From Cristatella mucedo (taxonomy: Eukaryota > Bryozoa > Phylactolaemata > Cristatellidae): DNA of 64,000 bases. Shown piece by piece: positions 35,836 to 47,734 of the stretch; position 1 is the first letter of the stretch, and each line of letters starts with the position of its first letter. The notes below the pieces were generated by a model. That model was not told the DNA's origin. It did not search any database and was given only the letters and a program-made list of their open reading frames with translations. The translations under genes and the position numbers were made by a program. The stretch spans positions 16,873,501 to 16,937,500 of the forward strand of contig WPIO01000001.1 of assembly GCA_009760855.2 (NCBI GenBank), read 5' to 3'.

Positions 35836-36950
35836 TACATGATAATAATAATAATAATAATAATAATGTCTTTTGTAGAGTGCTCTAATAAAACCAATTC
35901 TCTATACAGACGCTTGACAGCTCACTGCAAGTGAAGCAATAGCAGACCGTTTCTGAAAGCAAGGTATCAAGCTTTGAGAAATTTGCAAAAGCACACAAAA
36001 ACACACGGTAACTCGTCAGGAGGGCCCGAGGTTAGTAGCACGCACTGAATTGTGCACAGATAAGCAAGCAAAGCACATAAGAGCAAAACAGACAAGTCCA
36101 TTGAGTCACAGGTAAGAAAAGGAGTAAGCAGAACACAGACGTCTTAAGCTATGAGAATAGTAATAGTAGTAACAATAAAAAATATATTTCATTTGTATAG
36201 CACCATACGAGAACTTAATCTCTATTCAGGCAATGCCACTGGGCTCAAGCCCACGATCTCAGTCAGCCAATACATTAACCTTGACCTTGCTTGAGGCAAG
36301 TGCCTTAATCACTGGGCTAGCTGAGATTTATATGTTGCCAAGTCAACACAGGTGGTGACAAATGCTGGAAGCGAATCCCAGACTTTTGGTACATACGAAC
36401 TTACGGCCCGATCACCAAAAAGATTTCAATTTAGTGTGAAGAATGGGAGACAACTGACAGCCGAAGAACAGGTGCTATGCCAGCACACTGGGGGAGGATG
36501 GCAAATGGATGAACTGGTGCAAGAAAGTGAAATGAGCCAGATTGAGGATATTAAAACCGACTCGATGCTTAAATGAAAGCCAGTGAGGCTCATATAGAAT
36601 TGGTGTAATGTGGCAGCTACACCGTTGACGAAAGACCAGCCGAGCTGCTGAGTTTTGTTCCAGCTGTAGGCTATGAAGGGCACGGGTCCTGAATTTCGGG
36701 AATTGCAGTAATCTAGGAGCCATGTCACAAAAGTGCGAACTAGTTTTGCTGTCACACTATTGACAAAGCTGGATCTACATTTTGGCGATGTTCCTCAGCT
36801 GAAGCTAAGCACACTTGCCAGTGGAGGCAACATGCTCGTGCAATTACAATTCCTTTCGGAAAAACACGGTCAGACTCTGCGCAGACATCACGACAGCAAT
36901 GATAGCTTACTGGATCTTGAGGGTTAGGTTTCAAACTTTCGCGAGACGCT
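35836..36950 (-). repeat. LINE family 1b copy with nested SINE
   Basis: An AAT tail (35841-35867) begins the copy at the left. The coding remnant (minus frames 36755-36426) resembles LDFCNS, QNSAARLV and LHWLPVKQ of family 1 but is diverged. It is close to the 57310-58620 copy. A SINE A interrupts it at about 36175-36335. Confidence 0.7.
36175..36335 (-). repeat. SINE family A, nested in LINE 1b
   Basis: Contains complements of the tail hairpin ('gagaacttaatctctattca') and of the head ('gggctcaagcccacgatctc', 'actgggctagctgag'). Confidence 0.8.
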
Positions 36951-37117
36951 AGGATTGCCTCTAGCTATTATGTTAGTCTCACCATCGTCAAGCTTCAAGA
37001 AGTTAGCAGCCACTCAAACGGGAATGTCTGTGATGCAGGATGTAATGGAATCCAGTGAGTCGGATGAAGAGAAAGGCTAATAAGGGTCGAAGACTAGGTA
37101 GAGCTGGGTGTAAAAAT

Positions 37118-37290
37118 GCTAGCTGATTTAACAGCTTCCTTTTGCATACCGACAGAAGAGCCTTTGCGGCTATCACCACCGCTTGCAGTGGCGATAAAGG
37201 ATCACCCACCGCAGGATTCGAACCCACGACCTCGGAGCCAAGGTCGTGAAAAGCAACCGCCTTACCCAGTGAGCCATTACGGCTCACGTA
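37118..37290 (-). repeat. SINE family B, full-length
   Basis: Reverse complement of the copy at 21950-22130: tail at the left ('gctgatttaacagcttcc'), B box complement 'ggattcgaacccacgacc' (37212-37229), head complement 'cagtgagccattacggctca'. Confidence 0.88.
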
Positions 37291-38478
37291 GCTGGCATTG
37301 ATATGAAAGCTAAGATAGTATTTGCGATGGAATCAGCAAGAGGAGAGCATAGATAGTGAAAAGAAGTCCAACAACCGCGACCACACCCTGGGGTAACCCA
37401 AACTTCAAAGGCTCCCCGGACATGCATTTATTGCTGCATTCTGACAAAATCTCGCTGATATGGTACCTTGGCAATTCTAAGAGATCAAGCTAGGCGGCTC
37501 TACCCTGATCAGCATTGATCAGGTCAGTGTAAACCTGCAGCAGGGCAGTTCCTGCAGAATGGTTAGCTCTAGGTCCTTTGCAGTCGAGGTAATATTATTT
37601 AAGGGGGTAGATCGGCTAATATTGGGAGTGATCACAGTGATCCCAAGGGGATCGACACAAATAGATTTTGGGTACTACCCAAACAAGTTGTGCGATTGTG
37701 GGTCCAGAGCACTGCACATTAGGAAATACGGTGACAAAGGCATTGCCACGATAAATCAGTGGGCTTGCGAAGTTCTCGACAAATGTACAAACAATATAAA
37801 GAACTAAGGCATCTGTTTGCTCATGGCTTTACAACGCTGCAGGAAAATAAGTTCTTAGTGGTATCATTTAACGAATCGAACTATTTTCAGAAACATTGTT
37901 GCAACCACAAGTCTGAAAAAGCATATGCAGTCGGCCTCCGGTCGCTATGTATTTTGAAAAAAATTCTCACAAAACCGTGCAAAAGAATACACGACGAAGG
38001 AAACAGCATTTCAAATTAAATTAAGCACTCAACAAGCTCAATGTATTAGTGAAACGAATAGCACTGCCATTCGAAGTTGGCTAATGTCTACAGCATCGTT
38101 TAACGTGATGACGACTGCGACGACGGCTCGGGAAGCAACTAGGGAACGCACCGAACATGTTTGACGGCGATCAGAGCAAAGACTAATTGTCGGGCGTGTT
38201 CTGCAGCCAGCCACGACTTGGAAGCTCAGGAAAAACGGCAAGCTAGGAGCACCAAATGTTCAGCGATCGCTTTCGTACGAGCATAAACCAATGCACCAAA
38301 GGCTGCCGGAAAGAAGTGACTCAGCAATGGCTGCCTACGACGAGCCAGCAAGAGAGAAGCCGACGACGCGTCCACGCTATGTCCACCCCGATCGTGGGAG
38401 TAAAGCATACGGTTGAAGAAGACCACGTGGTTGAAGTGAACCTCGTGTACCATGTGGACGTGATTCAAGCTGACGCTG
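37291..38478. other. Region downstream of CEP57; 3' UTR not delimited
   Basis: The minus-strand CEP57 stop is at 38481-38479. No AATAAA signal was found with confidence on the minus strand. The left part contains LINE-like 'aaccctggggtaacccaaac' DNA (about 37380), a weak match to the RT region 'VPQGSVL' complement. Nothing else is recognised. Confidence 0.4.
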
Positions 38479-38817
38479 CTACGCCCACACCAAGTCGGTC
38501 GGCTTCAGCTGGGTTTGCAACGTTTTGACGTCACGCAGTGCACACAGCGTCTCTTGGCGGTGACCAGGCGAGCGATGAACCTTGCTGCTGCAGGCACCGA
38601 CGGGCACGACGACGCTCGAGCCACCCTTGGTCTTGACTCGGGTTGTCACGGTGGCAGCGGGAGCAGCACGATTGCTCGACGTCGGCTGCGAGTGCTCCGC
38701 TGCTGCTGCCCGGTGCCGCTGCTTCTTGCTGCTTCTCGACTTGGCTCGTGGCGTGGCATCGAGCTGAACAACGTTTCCATGCAAGCGAAGCTTTCGGTGC
38801 AGCTCGTAATTCGCGAG
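38479..38817 (-). CDS. CEP57: CEP57 exon 8 (C-terminus)
   Basis: Encodes 112 residues from LANYELHRKLRLHGN through a basic Ser/Arg/Ala linker to the family-typical end LRDVKTLQTQLKPTDLVWA and TAG. The acceptor CTGCAG at 38818 keeps phase 0 with exon 7. Confidence 0.8.
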   Translation of the reverse strand, partial: LANYELHRKLRLHGNVVQLDATPRAKSRSSKKQRHRAAAAEHSQPTSSNRAAPAATVTTRVKTKGGSSVVVPVGACSSKVHRSPGHRQETLCALRDVKTLQTQLKPTDLVWA

Positions 38818-38944
38818 CTGCAGTTGCCAACTCAGGTAACCCGTTAGTGGCACTGCAGCGCGAACCGCGGAGCAGCAGCCCGTGTGTGTACCGTGCACTC
38901 ACACACACAGCACATACACAGCACACAACACACATACACACACG

Positions 38945-39013
<69 letters not shown>

Positions 39014-41383
39014 ATGCACCACACATCCACACACACGGGCAGGCACAAGCCCACGCACACAAATGCGAACATGCAAACGTGTGCCATCTATTCACCTTGC
39101 TTTCCAGGTAGCGCACCACGTTGGCAATTTGGTCGCCTTTGGTTTCCATCTTGGTAACAACGCCAGCCAGCTCGGCACGCAGTTGCGACGCCTGCTGCTC
39201 TGACAGCACGTCACCGATGCGGCGCATAAGCTCCTGGTGCTCCCTAAAAAAGAATGGCGGGCACTGATCTGCTTCTGCTGCAGAGTCGCAGAGAGGGCAG
39301 GGAACGTGCGACAAGTCAGCGCGGCAACGAGCGGGGTGCAGGTGTCCAGCCCAATGCGCCGACCAATGCGGTGGACGCGACCACGCACACTCAGACGCTT
39401 TCACAGCGCCAGGAACATACAGAGTCAAGTGGGAGAACTCGACTTGCAGCTGCTCGAGTATGTCGCCCAGACAGCGCCTCTCTCCGGCCTCGTCACCGGC
39501 ATGGCCGCCGCCATCAGCGTCACCGCCGGCACTGTCAGCTGTGCTCTGACTGTGGGTGCTGGCACCACTGCCCGTGCTGCCCGCTGTTGACGGCCTCTTC
39601 GCTGCCACTGAGCCCGACCGGTGGTGGCAACGGGCGGCCGCGGCAGCGGCGGCACACAGCCGCGGATTGTGATACTTCATCATGGCGATGACACGCTGAA
39701 CGTTGGCACCCAGGCTGTGGCTGGCGGTTGTTGCCTGTTGTAGTGAAAACGAGACGACATTTCTGGCTGCAAGCTGCATAGAAGTAATTCACAGCTGCAT
39801 CATGGCCAGCCACATCAGCTTAAAGAGCAAATCACATCGAATGAGCGCGCTGTAAGAAACTTGCTTCCCACGGTCAAGTAATGGTGCAATCCTGCCGTTG
39901 GCCAAACTGGCAGCTAGCTACACTAGGCACGGTGAACGTTTCTCATTCACGGATGTAAGCTGTTGATCCAGGCAGATTTCGAGTGTCAGAGATGCAAAAA
40001 AAGGCAGCTAGTAACTGACAATGCAGATCACTTACTTGACCAACGACAAACGGTATGTGAGCCAAATTGAGGCGGTAGTGCTCGGCCATAGCACCAGTTG
40101 GAGTTGGCTCGGTGTGCCGGTGAGGTCCAGTCGTCGTTTGCTTGTCGTGCTGCTTCGGACGGCTCTTTTTCCCGGCATGCTTTCCATCGGCTTCTTGCGT
40201 CGAACTTGTAGCCCCAGATTTTACCCTCGTGGGTGAGAATGCCCGCAGCAGGATGCGGTTGGCCTCAGCTTGTGATGCTATCTGGAAACACAAGGCCAAA
40301 TCATGGCTGCACATTACAATACCTTCAGTTAGACGTGATAGCAGTGAAGATCACGACGATGATCACGTGAAAGCTTAGGATTAACTAGCATAGAGTGATG
40401 CTGCAAGGCAAATACCGATGGAAAAACCGGCTCCTTATAGGTTGAGGAGAGACTCACCTTCTAGGACTATCTGTCTTTAGAAAGGTACCCTAAGGTACCC
40501 TAAACTCGTATTTGATTGTCGGACAGATTTTATAGGCATGTTCTTGACATTCCCCCTTAAACTACTTTCCATTCAATTTTCTATTTCAGCTATGCAAGTG
40601 GATTTTGCAAATCGTGCATAAATGTGGAAACTATGTAAACTCTCTTCCACTGACAAAACAAAAACGAATGGTAACTTCTTTTTATGAGTGTACTAATATT
40701 CCAAAACTATATACGTTGATTAGCAGTACACTACAAGATTTATAGTGACAAAAAAGTAAAGCCTTCTCACTGGCTGCTTACTGCAAGAAAACCCGCAGGT
40801 ACCTAAAGAGAAGCCTGTTCAGCTTAAGTTCAGGAGAGGAGCAAGTGCTGGGAGTGCTATCACCGGCCAGTGAGCTAGCAGCACTGCCTGCTGGTAGTAG
40901 AATGGACCTTACACACAGAATCCCCCAGGTTAGTGTCCCAGCTGTATCTGATTTCAGTTGCATAAGGCTGCTGTTCGGAAACCAACCTTTCGCCAGCAAA
41001 AAGCGGCAGTCAGGGTCCATCACGGGTGGGTTAACACCCATATGCAGTTGATGAAACTTCCGGATGCCTAACAAAACAACAAGGCACCTCCCCATTACGT
41101 AGAAAGCAACACGAGTACATTTAGTAGCTACTCGAAAGCCAAATAATTGGATGTAATCAAGTAACCGGTTTCATGCATTCTCTCCAGCCCACCCTCGTGG
41201 CACAGTCAGGCACCACGATTCATAGCAAGCAGACCAAAACCAGGTAGAAATGACCTCGACTTCGGCTGCTGCAAAAACACTAGCTACAGGTATGTCATCT
41301 CTGGTGTGGCAACAGAGATTCTGAGAAGGCTTAATCGTTGACGTTTAACACTACAAGCAGTGCATTGATACATGGTTAAGAAC

Positions 41384-41423
<40 letters not shown>

Positions 41424-43203
41424 CACTTGATAAAGCGGCCTCAGAGAACTCAATCTCTCTCTAGGTGCTTTGCATTTGCTGCAAAGAGAAATGCAATTGA
41501 ATGGTGAGTAATATCATGCTTGATAAACAAACAAAATGAATAAAATGATTAGGGGTGACATGCACAGGGTCGGCATGCAAGTGTGGTTAGTGGCAGCATG
41601 CACAGTGTCAGCACGCATAAGCACACGAAGGACGAATCACAGGGACCCACTAAATGCTGTCCTAAATAATTATCTGCTACATTGCTGCTACGGAAATGGT
41701 ATTGAATATATTGCCAAGCTTAGAGTCGGCGGATAATTATGTTAATACTTCCCCACACCAAAAGGGCCAAATTCTGACCCTCAGACATAAAAGGGGAGTA
41801 CTGTAAGACTCATATTGGCATGCAGAAGCAAACAGTGCAATGCATCTAGTATCTAGCTGCACGCCTGGGTACTTATAGGCTTATTGGTACATTTCAGTTG
41901 GCATTCGAGAAGTCACATAAGAGACAAACACCGGTTACTAAGAAGGGTAGGTATTCCCGAGTTCCACGGTGAATGCTGGGAATTGAGACTCGGGGAGAGA
42001 TTTGTTGCAAAAGCACTGACCCTGGGTGTGAACCTGGTATTTCAATTACCGGTTGCACTATTGACACAAGGCGATGCTTTTCGAAAGCAGCCTCATAGAA
42101 CTGAGCTACCTAAGCTGAGCATGGACCGAAGAAAATGAATATCGACGTCAGACCCCTGCCTTACTAGCTCAAGATGGATACCACAACAAGGATGCTGAAA
42201 TGACACACGACTACCCATGATGACAGTAGATTTACACACGCCAATCAGAAAAATGCCAATCACTACCCTAGAAAGCCAAACCAATACGGAGGTAGCAGTT
42301 GGGGATCTCGGTTCAACGGCATTAGGTGGCAGGTTCGAGGCCTGCAGCACTCGATTCCTTCGATTGCCTACCGTTAGCGGAGTGAAAGCCAACAAGGCTC
42401 GTTGGCTGCTGCATAAATGATGCTGCAGAAAAGCTATTCTCGAATTTTACGCTCAAGACATCGAAGAATGCCAACGTTCAAGGATTACCAACATTCAAGG
42501 AATGCCAACGTTCGAAGAATGCCAACGTTCGAAGAATGCCAACGTTCGAAGAATGCCAACGTTCGAAGAATGCCAACGTTCGAAGAATGCCAACGTTCGA
42601 AGAATGCCAACGCTGCTGTGCTTACAGACTCGATTGCACTGGAGTTCCTCAACCAAGCAAAGCTGCTGAAGAGTCCCACACACAGACGTAAGCTCTGCTT
42701 GCTTGCTTGCTGCTACTGCTCCTCCTCCGATTGCAGCAGCTCAGAGCTTAGCTTTGCAGCAGGCCACCCAGCCACGGCCCCTGCAGCTCAGTGGCTGGCT
42801 GGTGCACACGGCACAGCGCTGCTGCACGAATGCACAGCACGACCCCAAGCACTAGAAGCTGTCTTGTCGTCGGTGCTCACTTACCAACACACATGCAGCG
42901 ACCGTGATCATGAGCGACAGCAGTTTACCAACCAATAAGAGCCACAAGGAGATTAATACAATGATAGAGTCACAAGGAGATTAACATAACAGGTTAGCAG
43001 GCCAGAAATATCCTGAATGCAATTTCGTTTTAAGTGTGCACTATCTGCACTGTTGCCTTCACGGCTGGCCATGCCAGCGCCAGTGGCTTCTTGACTAAGA
43101 GCAAGTGGTACAATGCTTGCATTTTCTGACCCAGGTCACTGGTTCGAGTCCTGTAGCAGGCAGCTCCAAACAGACGCTTCGGTGGTGAGTGAAAGCCACC
43201 AAG

Positions 43204-43285
<82 letters not shown>

Positions 43286-46200
43286 ATATCGATATTCAAA
43301 CGGGACAAAGGAAACGGATTGAGGACCTTTGGAAGAAGGGAACGTGAAGAGAATAAACAAGTCGCTTCGAACCAACGGTTTCACTTGCTTCCCTTCAGAT
43401 GTGTTTCGTGGAGCTGGCCATCAACTCTGCCAGGATTAATTCGGATACCATCGGACCTTGACCTTCGAAGGCTCTTCTGCTCCTTCTGGAGAGCTGGCTG
43501 CTAAATGAGCGTACCGTACTTATACTACAGTCGGACAATGAACCGGCACCGTAGGCTAGCAAGTTGGCTGCTCAAGCAGGTAAGCACTGCCTCAGGGGCT
43601 GGTCACCAGTTCCCCAGGGCTCAGGGCTCACCACCCACAGGTCCACAGGCTGACCAAACACTAGGTTAATGCTATCCGGGGCTAATTAAAGCCTGCATTG
43701 AACACCTTGATTTTCCAAGCACCTGCAGTAATGGACATGCCCTGCAGCTCACACAATTCGAGCTGCTGGACAAATAGCGGCCTAATAAAGCAGTTCCTAG
43801 CAATCGGCCCCCACAAACTGCCCCTGGACTCAACCATCAAGCCCGAGGGAAGAACGCAATGAATGCACACGAGCTTTCGAGCAAACAGCTCTCAGCCACC
43901 ACTCCCAAGGACTAAGGGACTGGCACTCAGTCAGCTCGGTGAAATGCCGGGTCGGCAGCTTCAGCCTTGTGACGTGGCAGCTGCAGCCAGCGCCACCGGA
44001 AGAGGAGGAGGAGGAGCATCACAACAACCCGGGCAGCAGCAAAACGAAGGTCAAAGCTGCTTCGATCGACCCATTTGTAGATGGCACGAAAAGAGCCTTA
44101 CGGCCACCAGCACCCCTGCTTGTGGTGAGCAATACAGGATCGCCCACAGATAGCACGACTCGAACCCGCGACCTGCAGTCGTGAAGAGCAACTTAGCATT
44201 GGGCCAGCAGGCCCAGCAGCCACGCCACCACCCGTTGCATGCACAGCATGCACGAACTGCAGCAGCAGCAGCGGCGGGCACAAAAAGAAAACCTTGCGCG
44301 GACGAGCCCTCGCGGTACAGCCACGCCCACTGCGGCCGACTCAGCGAGAGCTCCTCACCTCGGCCGAGTGCTCCTGCAGCAGCCGCCTATGATGCCGCTC
44401 CTCTGTCAGCCTGTCTTCGAGAGCTCTGATCTTGCTCTGCCAAAGAAGCAGCGACATCGAAGCAGCTGCCGGCGCAGAGGCACTCTGGGCTCCGGCCGCA
44501 GAGCTTGGAGGAAGGGGCAGGCAGCGGTGGGCGATTAGCACCGGCAGCGGCTTGCGCCACCCTCGGCGCTCCCTGCCGCTCACTCCCCCCACGCTGCCCC
44601 GTCGAGCGCGGCGATGCAACCGGGCAGCAGCAGCAGCAGCTCGCGCGAGCCTCTGGCCTCACCTCGGCCTGAGCCTGGACGGCGCTGAGGTGCTCGTGTT
44701 CGCGCCGCAGCGCCACCAGCTCGCTCGACTGCCCACGCGAAGCGCGCTCAGCGCTGGCGGCCTGCGCACGGCGCAGGCGCTCGTCGCGGTCGGCGGCGAG
44801 GCGCCGCTCCGACTCGGCGTCGCGCACGAGGCGACGCATCGATTCGAGCTGCTCGTCTAGCTGACGGCAGCGCAGCTCGGCAGAGCTCAGCTGCACCTGC
44901 AGGTCTGTCGGCATGCCAGCCAACCGGCAACGAATAATCGGATAACCGGGGCGTTAGCCAGCATCGCACGGGGTCGCGTGCCCAGCTGCAGCAGCTGGGG
45001 CTCGAAGCGAGTGGCGACGTCGCGAGTGCAGGCAGCAGCAGCAGCAGCAGCAACACTAAATTAGCTGCTCAATTCTTTCACTGAAAGACCATTGGCGACA
45101 GAAGCTTATGCTTTGCAGCTCCTAGATTTCCGAATTAATGTCCACAATTCTTATACAGTGACACCTTCTACCCTGCTAGTAACTCGCACACCATTTCCAG
45201 CCGTTCTGAGCTGCTACTTCTGCTGCCTACCGTGTGCACGTCGAAACCCACTCAGGCTTAGGGTGCGCTACGGAAAACACTTCAGCATAACACCGGCTCA
45301 GTCTGGGCTGCTTAGCGTAGTTGCAGGCAGAGATGCATACACACATACATACATAGTACATATGCACGCCTTCCCCGAATTACTTTGCTCTAACAACATA
45401 GGATCACATTGGCGTCTGATGCACAACGACTGTACGAGTCGAGAAAGAAGAATCCACACAGGTGACTCATGGCTGGCCTGATGCACTCTTAGGGAAACAT
45501 GCGTGACCTTCACTATCCACCACATAGTGGTGGCCTGAGCTGCTGATTGAGATTGGCATAAAGTGAGAGAGCGGCAGACGCCAATAGGTACACGATAGCA
45601 TGTAAGCAGCACACAATTGCGTTGTGATGTTCCAATAAGCAGCTATTTCATAGCTCCGTGCCACTGCATGCTTGCACGGCACCCACCGTGCGCCTGTCTG
45701 GAGACACTTTCGTCTGCAGCCGCTCTCTTGTCTCTTGCTTCATGTAGAGCACTGCGCTGCGCTGCCGTCTCTGACGACAGAGCACGGACGCTGTCCTGTG
45801 CATGCAGCCGCTCGATTTCGAGGTTGTGTATTTTGTTCTGCAAGTTTCTCAAAGCATCCATGATGTCTGTAAAAAAAACGGAGGCTAGCAGTCTCCACTA
45901 GCACCGTTAAAACCTGGGATGCAGTAGCAGCAGCCATCTGTGTGGGATTCATGATTCATTGCTAGAACTGGTGATAGCCGTCAGTAGAGCAAAGGTCTGA
46001 ATAGGAACTTCGGCAATATTGAGCTAAGCTTTAAACCATTAAAGCATTCGCTCGTGTGCAGCTCACCTAGCTGAGCACAAGAGACAAGAACCACCCTGCA
46101 TGCTCCGAGCGAGCGCGTGTGCATAACGCACGTATGCACGCACGCACATCCCACACGCATGCGCACGCACAGACACACGCTAGAGCACGTGCATCTAGCA

Positions 46201-47259
46201 CCCAGAGGAAGGAGCAACGTCATTCCAACAGGGTTTCTCATACGTTCCTTCCACAGCACGTTTTCTAATAGGCCTACATACAATGCACTGCAACGATACT
46301 GAGGCTGAGCACGTGAAGCCTGAGGTCTGGCGCTGACAGGACAAGTCTCCCGTAGGAGCAGCAGTAGGGCACAGCAGAGAGGCCACGATTGGCAGTTCTT
46401 ACATGGCATTCGTTTTGGACACAAACGAACTGCATCGACAATAGGCAGTCGGCGGGAAACGTTTGCAGTGAAACAACACACAGTGGTAAGGAAACCCGGT
46501 CTTTCGTGGGCTCACCCGAATGAAAGCAAAACACCTGTCACATAGGGCCAGCAGCTGTTTCGGCTTGACCTTGCGGTCCAACCAATCGGCCAGGGGCCAG
46601 TGCATCAAATGGCAAGAGTCATGACTGAAAGCAGCAGCCGAACAGACAAGCTGCCCCATGCTGGGGGAGTGGGAGGGATGCTACTCACAGCTGCAGGGCA
46701 GGTAAAAGAATTGGGACTCTGCACGTCCTTTACCGAGCAGGGGTCAAAGCAGTGCTGTGCCCAACTAGCAGCTGAGATGAGATTACTCAAGCCACGGCAG
46801 GCTTAGTTCGCCTGTTAAAGCGTGCCCCAACCCAGTTTTGTCAGCACACCACGCTGCATGAGATCTCACACGGCATGTTCACGTTCATGGGGTCACATTC
46901 AGCAAACGTACAACAAGTACGTCCTAACAAGCCAGGCAAAGCAGGTCACACAGGGCTACAGATGATCGACTGGCATTCTAAGTGCAGCAGATCTGAAGCT
47001 GGTGGATGCCCAGCCCCCCTTCGCACAGGTACCACATCACAGCCGCAGCGTGCGGAGCCTGTCTGCACACCCTGCACTCACTGTCTCTGTTGCTCAGTGG
47101 CAGGCCGAGGCTCATCGGAGTGGGGCTTTTCCACCGGGAAGGCTCGCGATCAGTCAGTACTTTCGAAGGCGACTTGAATGATGGCAGGTAGGAAACATCA
47201 TCCAGGTCGAGTCCCGATTGGCCGTTGGCAGACTGCCGCAATGCAGCCATGTCAAACAT
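38479..47259 (-). CDS. CEP57: CEP57-family centrosomal protein (8 coding exons)
   Basis: CEP57/CEP57L1 proteins localise to the centrosome through an N-terminal coiled coil and bind microtubules through the C-terminal half. They act in spindle-pole and centriole organisation. Eight exons with consensus GT-AG introns join in frame into 574 residues: 47082-47259, 45687-45866, 44663-44904, 44359-44436, 40036-40281, 39421-39734, 39096-39243, 38479-38817. Hallmarks in order: ALRNLQNKIHNLEIERLHAQ (about 63-82); a long coiled coil LQVQLSSAELRCRQLDEQLE to EHLSAVQAQAE (121-200); HYRLNLAHIPFVVGQ (294-308); SHSLGANVQRVIAMMKYHN (313-331); LEHQELMRRI and ELAGVVTKMETKGDQIANVV; and a C-terminal LRDVKTLQTQLKPTDLVW. 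Human CEP57 is 500 residues; the extra length is in low-complexity linkers. The N-terminal start is the least certain part. Confidence 0.9.
38890..39012. repeat. (CA)n microsatellite in CEP57 intron 7
   Basis: About 120 bases of CA. In the CEP57 transcript it reads as (GU)n and fills almost half of the 278-base intron (38818-39095). Confidence 0.95.
39096..39243 (-). CDS. CEP57: CEP57 exon 7
   Basis: The acceptor is TTTTTTAG and the first G completes a Leu codon with exon 6. It then reads EHQELMRRIGDVLSEQQ through KMETKGDQIANVVRYLESK, the microtubule-binding-domain helix. The donor is GTGAAT at 39095-39090, phase 0. Confidence 0.9.
39421..39734 (-). CDS. CEP57: CEP57 exon 6
   Basis: Begins ATTASHSLGANVQRVIAMMK after a CAACAG acceptor. 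An Ala run and a Gly/Ser/Asp-rich low-complexity linker follow, then LGDILEQLQVEFSHLT. The donor GTATGT at 39420-39415 leaves phase 2, which joins exon 7 as ...HLTLEHQEL, the conserved CEP57 pattern. Confidence 0.9.
40036..40281 (-). CDS. CEP57: CEP57 exon 5
   Basis: 82 residues, phase 0 at both ends. IASQAEANRILL ends the coiled coil, then a Lys/Thr-rich linker, then HYRLNLAHIPFVVGQ, the family hallmark that opens the C-terminal domain. Acceptor TTTCCAG, donor GTAAGT. Confidence 0.92.
41380..41680 (-). repeat. LINE family 1 3' UTR fragment with long AAT tail
   Basis: A 39-base AAT run (41384-41422), 3' hairpin and UTR blocks ('ggggtgacatgcacagggtc', 'cacagggacccactaaatgc') are present, truncated before any coding sequence. 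Confidence 0.88.
42300..42422 (+). repeat. SINE family B, divergent
   Basis: B-box-like 'gcaggttcgaggcctgcagc', a body with 'gagtgaaagcc' and a 'ggctcgttggctgctgcata' tail resembling 43090-43205. Confidence 0.5.
42466..42612. repeat. 17-bp minisatellite, 8.6 units
   Basis: Consensus GAATGCCAACGTTCGAA. The first two units (42466, 42483) are diverged and the next six are identical. Each unit contains AACGTT and TTCGAA palindromes. It lies within CEP57 intron 4. Confidence 0.95.
43090..43205 (+). repeat. SINE family B, divergent, with GA tract
   Basis: 'cactggttcgagtcctgtag' B box, a 'gtggtgagtgaaagccacca' body, and a (GA)n run immediately after. Confidence 0.65.
43206..43283. repeat. (GA)n microsatellite
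   Basis: About 75 bases of GA directly at the 3' side of the SINE. Confidence 0.95.
44085..44220 (-). repeat. SINE family B
   Basis: Complements of the tail ('aaaagagccttacggccacc') and B box ('gactcgaacccgcgacctgc'). It lies about 140 bases from CEP57 exon 4. Confidence 0.75.
44359..44436 (-). CDS. CEP57: CEP57 exon 4
   Basis: 26 residues in phase 0: SKIRALEDRLTEERHHRRLL then QEHSAE, coiled coil. The acceptor TTTGGCAG and donor GTGAGG both fit. It corresponds to the family's 'ELEAKLxEEExxRK' segment. Confidence 0.85.
44663..44904 (-). CDS. CEP57: CEP57 exon 3 (main coiled coil)
   Basis: The split Asp codon joins exon 2. It then reads LQVQLSSAELRCRQLDEQLE, SMRRLVRDAESERR and LRREHEHLSAVQAQAE. 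The donor is GTGAGG at 44662-44657. The heptad-rich sequence aligns with the centrosome-targeting coiled coil of CEP57. The exon is very GC-rich. Confidence 0.9.
45687..45866 (-). CDS. CEP57: CEP57 exon 2
   Basis: The acceptor TTTTTTTTACAG precedes it. The split Asn codon is followed by IMDALRNLQNKIHNLEIERL, then HAQDSVRALSSETAA, the most conserved N-terminal CEP57 signature. The donor is GTGGGT at 45686-45681, phase 1. Confidence 0.92.
47082..47259 (-). CDS. CEP57: CEP57 exon 1 (probable start-containing exon)
   Basis: Starts MFDMAALRQSANG at an ATG lying directly after a TTCCAG, which could be a splice acceptor. It then reads LDLDDVSYLPSFKSPSKV and SLGLPLSNRD, with donor GTGAGT at 47081-47076, phase 1, matching exon 2. 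The N-terminal part of this family is poorly conserved, so a further upstream coding exon cannot be excluded. Confidence 0.7.
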
Positions 47260-47611
47260 CTGGAAGCATGTAGATAATGTGGGAGCATGTAGATAATAGG
47301 CAAATGAAAAGGCACGAGTGTCGACACATTTTCTGCGTGTAGCAGCACTGTAAGTCTTGACACTGGCAGCGGCAGACTGAAGGTCCAACTGCTGCCACAC
47401 TTCCACTTGTTCTCAAACTTCAGTGTAAGGTGGTCAAGTGCACACGAATCTGCCAAGCAATTAAACCATAACTAGCCTCATCCCAGCACAGCGCCTGCAT
47501 GCCTAGCATGATCTGCAGTGCAAGTGCACATCCCAGAGGCAGACATACAGTAAATACGTGCATACAGTAAAACCAAAGGGAAGCTGATTCACAAGTGTTT
47601 CTCATAAAAGG

Positions 47612-47730
47612 TTAGCTGATTCAACAGCCTCACTTACATAGGACCAAAGAACCTTCACAGCTATCGCTAACACTTGCAGTAGGCAGTAAGGGATCGCCCC
47701 ATGCAGTACTCGAACCCACAACCTCGGTAA
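47612..47730 (-). repeat. SINE family B
   Basis: 'agctgattcaacagcctcac' tail complement, 'tactcgaacccacaacctcg' B-box complement. The copy is cut by the adjacent LINE tail. Confidence 0.75.
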
Positions 47731-47734
47731 TAGT

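Larger units (their letters stand above)
40282..44358 (-). other. CEP57 intron 4 (4.1 kb)
   Basis: The donor is GTGAGG at 44358-44353 and the acceptor ends at 40282. It contains the LINE, SINE B, minisatellite and GA repeats listed separately; 40380-41380 and 43290-44080 show nothing else. Confidence 0.8.

Noticed and set aside
42466-42612. Heat-shock-element array
   Set aside because: TTC and GAA blocks are present but not with the 2-base spacing of true heat-shock elements.
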